Origin: Saccharospirillum sp035704555
Lineage (GTDB): Bacteria > Pseudomonadota > Gammaproteobacteria > Pseudomonadales > Natronospirillaceae
DNA length: 15,156 bases
Assembly (NCBI GenBank): GCA_035704555.1
Contig: DASSWT010000249.1
Coordinates: 1 to 15,156 of the forward strand
Direction of reading: 5' to 3'
Part shown: in pieces, positions 14,086 through 15,156 of the stretch
How the letters are laid out: each line of letters opens with the position of its first letter
How positions within the stretch are numbered: the first letter of the stretch is position 1
Notes under the pieces: generated by a model
Seen by the model: only the letters and a program-made list of their open reading frames with translations
What the model was told of the DNA's origin: nothing
The model's database searches: none
Program-made: the position numbers and the translations under genes

Positions 14086-15156
14086 ATGGAATGGGCACAA
14101 CTGCTAACCACCGAACGCTACGGCCACCAGGCACTGGGCGCCGAAGAAGTGGGCCGCAGCCACTTTCACAAAGACCACGACCGCATTGTCTTCTCCAGCG
14201 CCTTTCGCAAACTGGGCGGTAAAACCCAGGTTCACCCGCTGGCCAAGAACGATCACGTCCACAACCGGCTGATTCACAGCCTGGAAGTGGGCAGCGTCGG
14301 TCGCAGCCTGGGCATTCGTGTGGGCGAGCGCATACGCAGCCAACTGCCCGACTGGATCGAACCCGATGACCTGGGCGTTATCGTTCAGAGCGCCTGCCTG
14401 GCACACGACATCGGCAACCCGCCCTTTGGTCACGCCGGCGAATACGCCATTCAGGACTGGTTCAAGCAGCCGGAAAACGCTTACTTGCTCGAACCGCTCA
14501 AGGCCACGACCCGGCGCGACCTGATGCACTTCGAAGGCAATGCCCAGGGCTTTCGCATTATCGCCCAGGTCGAATACCACCTGAACCGGGGCGGCCTGCG
14601 CTTAACCCACCCCACGCTCGGTGCCAGCATCAAATACCCCTGGACCGCCGAACACGCCACCAAAAAGGGCAAATTCAGCGTATTCGAACCGGAGCTGGCG
14701 ATCATGCAAAAACTCGCCCATAGCCTCGGCCTGCAAACCCGCCAACCAAACCGCTTCCAGCGACACCCGCTCAGCTACCTGATGGAAGCGGCCGACGACA
14801 TCTGCTACGCCCTGATCGACCTCGAAGACGCCGTTGAACTGCACATCATTGACTTCGAAGAAGTCAGCAAGGTATTTATGAACATTCAGGGCGGTTCCGG
14901 GCTCGACCTCGATGACGGTGACAATGGCATTTCACCCAATCGCCAACTGGCCGCGCTGCGTGGCAAAACCATCGGCATCATGGTCGACGCCGTAGTCGAC
15001 ACCTTCGTGCGGCATCAATCCGCCATCATGAACGGCATTTTCGACGGCGACCTGATCAGCCAGTGCCCGGACCACATCCGCAACGGCATTGCCCAGGCCA
15101 AAGCCCTGGCCCACACCAAGGTATTTCTCGACACCCAGAAAACCGAAACCGAAATC
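14086..15156 (+). CDS. dgt: dGTPase (dGTP triphosphohydrolase), N-terminal 357 codons
   Basis: The frame is open to the right edge of the window, so the C-terminus (probably 80-100 residues) is missing. It resembles Pseudomonas-type dGTPases, which split dGTP into deoxyguanosine and triphosphate. The HD-domain metal residues are visible as H64 (RLIHSLEV), H107-D108 (ACLAHDIGNPPFGHAGE) and D237/D238 (LMEAADDICYALID). FHKDHDRIVFSSAFRKLGGK (27-46) and FEGNAQGFRI (149-158) are further family landmarks. I chose the ATG at 14086, which has AGGA seven bases upstream and gives MEWAQLLTTERYG, aligning with the family start. In-frame ATGs at 13993, 13996 and 14005 would add about 30 unsupported residues and overlap the likely promoter. 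The long antisense frames here are shadows. Confidence 0.92.
   Translation, partial: MEWAQLLTTERYGHQALGAEEVGRSHFHKDHDRIVFSSAFRKLGGKTQVHPLAKNDHVHNRLIHSLEVGSVGRSLGIRVGERIRSQLPDWIEPDDLGVIVQSACLAHDIGNPPFGHAGEYAIQDWFKQPENAYLLEPLKATTRRDLMHFEGNAQGFRIIAQVEYHLNRGGLRLTHPTLGASIKYPWTAEHATKKGKFSVFEPELAIMQKLAHSLGLQTRQPNRFQRHPLSYLMEAADDICYALIDLEDAVELHIIDFEEVSKVFMNIQGGSGLDLDDGDNGISPNRQLAALRGKTIGIMVDAVVDTFVRHQSAIMNGIFDGDLISQCPDHIRNGIAQAKALAHTKVFLDTQKTETEI

Noticed and set aside
14104..14580. 158-codon open frame on the minus strand
   Set aside because: It lies wholly antisense to the dGTPase frame, which has all HD-domain motifs. The antisense product has no recognisable motif and is typical of shadow frames in GC-rich genes.

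Overview
The window reads as an ordinary stretch of a gammaproteobacterial chromosome. The evidence is a TamA/TamB pair, an MdlA/MdlB-type ABC exporter pair, a PA4642-family protein, RadA, a Pseudomonas-like dGTPase and a cytochrome bd-type oxidase. Base composition is fairly GC-rich, coding is dense and gene order is operonic. A marine or halotolerant member of the Oceanospirillales/Pseudomonadales neighbourhood is my best guess, but no rRNA or species-specific marker is present and the genus is not determined.

Layout. (1) 1-116, minus: the first 38 codons of a cytochrome bd-type (CioA-like) quinol oxidase subunit I. (2) 349-918, minus: a GbsR/MarR-type regulator, probably controlling itself and perhaps the oxidase gene just downstream. 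(3) 191-310, 1129-1235 and 1301-1401: three composite palindromic elements around the regulator. They share a core of two small CATCCATG-type hairpins enclosed by long inverted arms, and the arms differ from copy to copy. (4) 1473-4960, minus: mdlA-mdlB, overlapping by 4 bp. (5) 5226-5423, plus: a tiny, extremely acidic lipoprotein with three 11-residue repeats, preceded by a hairpin and followed by a terminator that works in both directions. (6) 5507-12105, minus: tamA-tamB, joined as TAATG. The tamA start is doubtful and TamB is unusually long, with about eleven periods of roughly 100 residues. (7) 12302-12583, plus: a PA4642-family protein whose stop overlaps the stop of radA. (8) 12580-13965, minus: radA with a TTG start. 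(9) 14086 to the window end, plus: the first 357 codons of a dGTPase.

How the genes work together. Much of the window concerns the cell envelope: respiratory oxidase, lipid/drug-type exporter, lipoprotein, and the TamAB outer-membrane assembly and lipid-transfer bridge. It is followed by DNA and nucleotide maintenance (RadA, dGTPase). I see no prophage, CRISPR, transposase, tRNA or rRNA. The least explained signals are the three composite palindromes, the acidic lipoprotein and the start of tamA.
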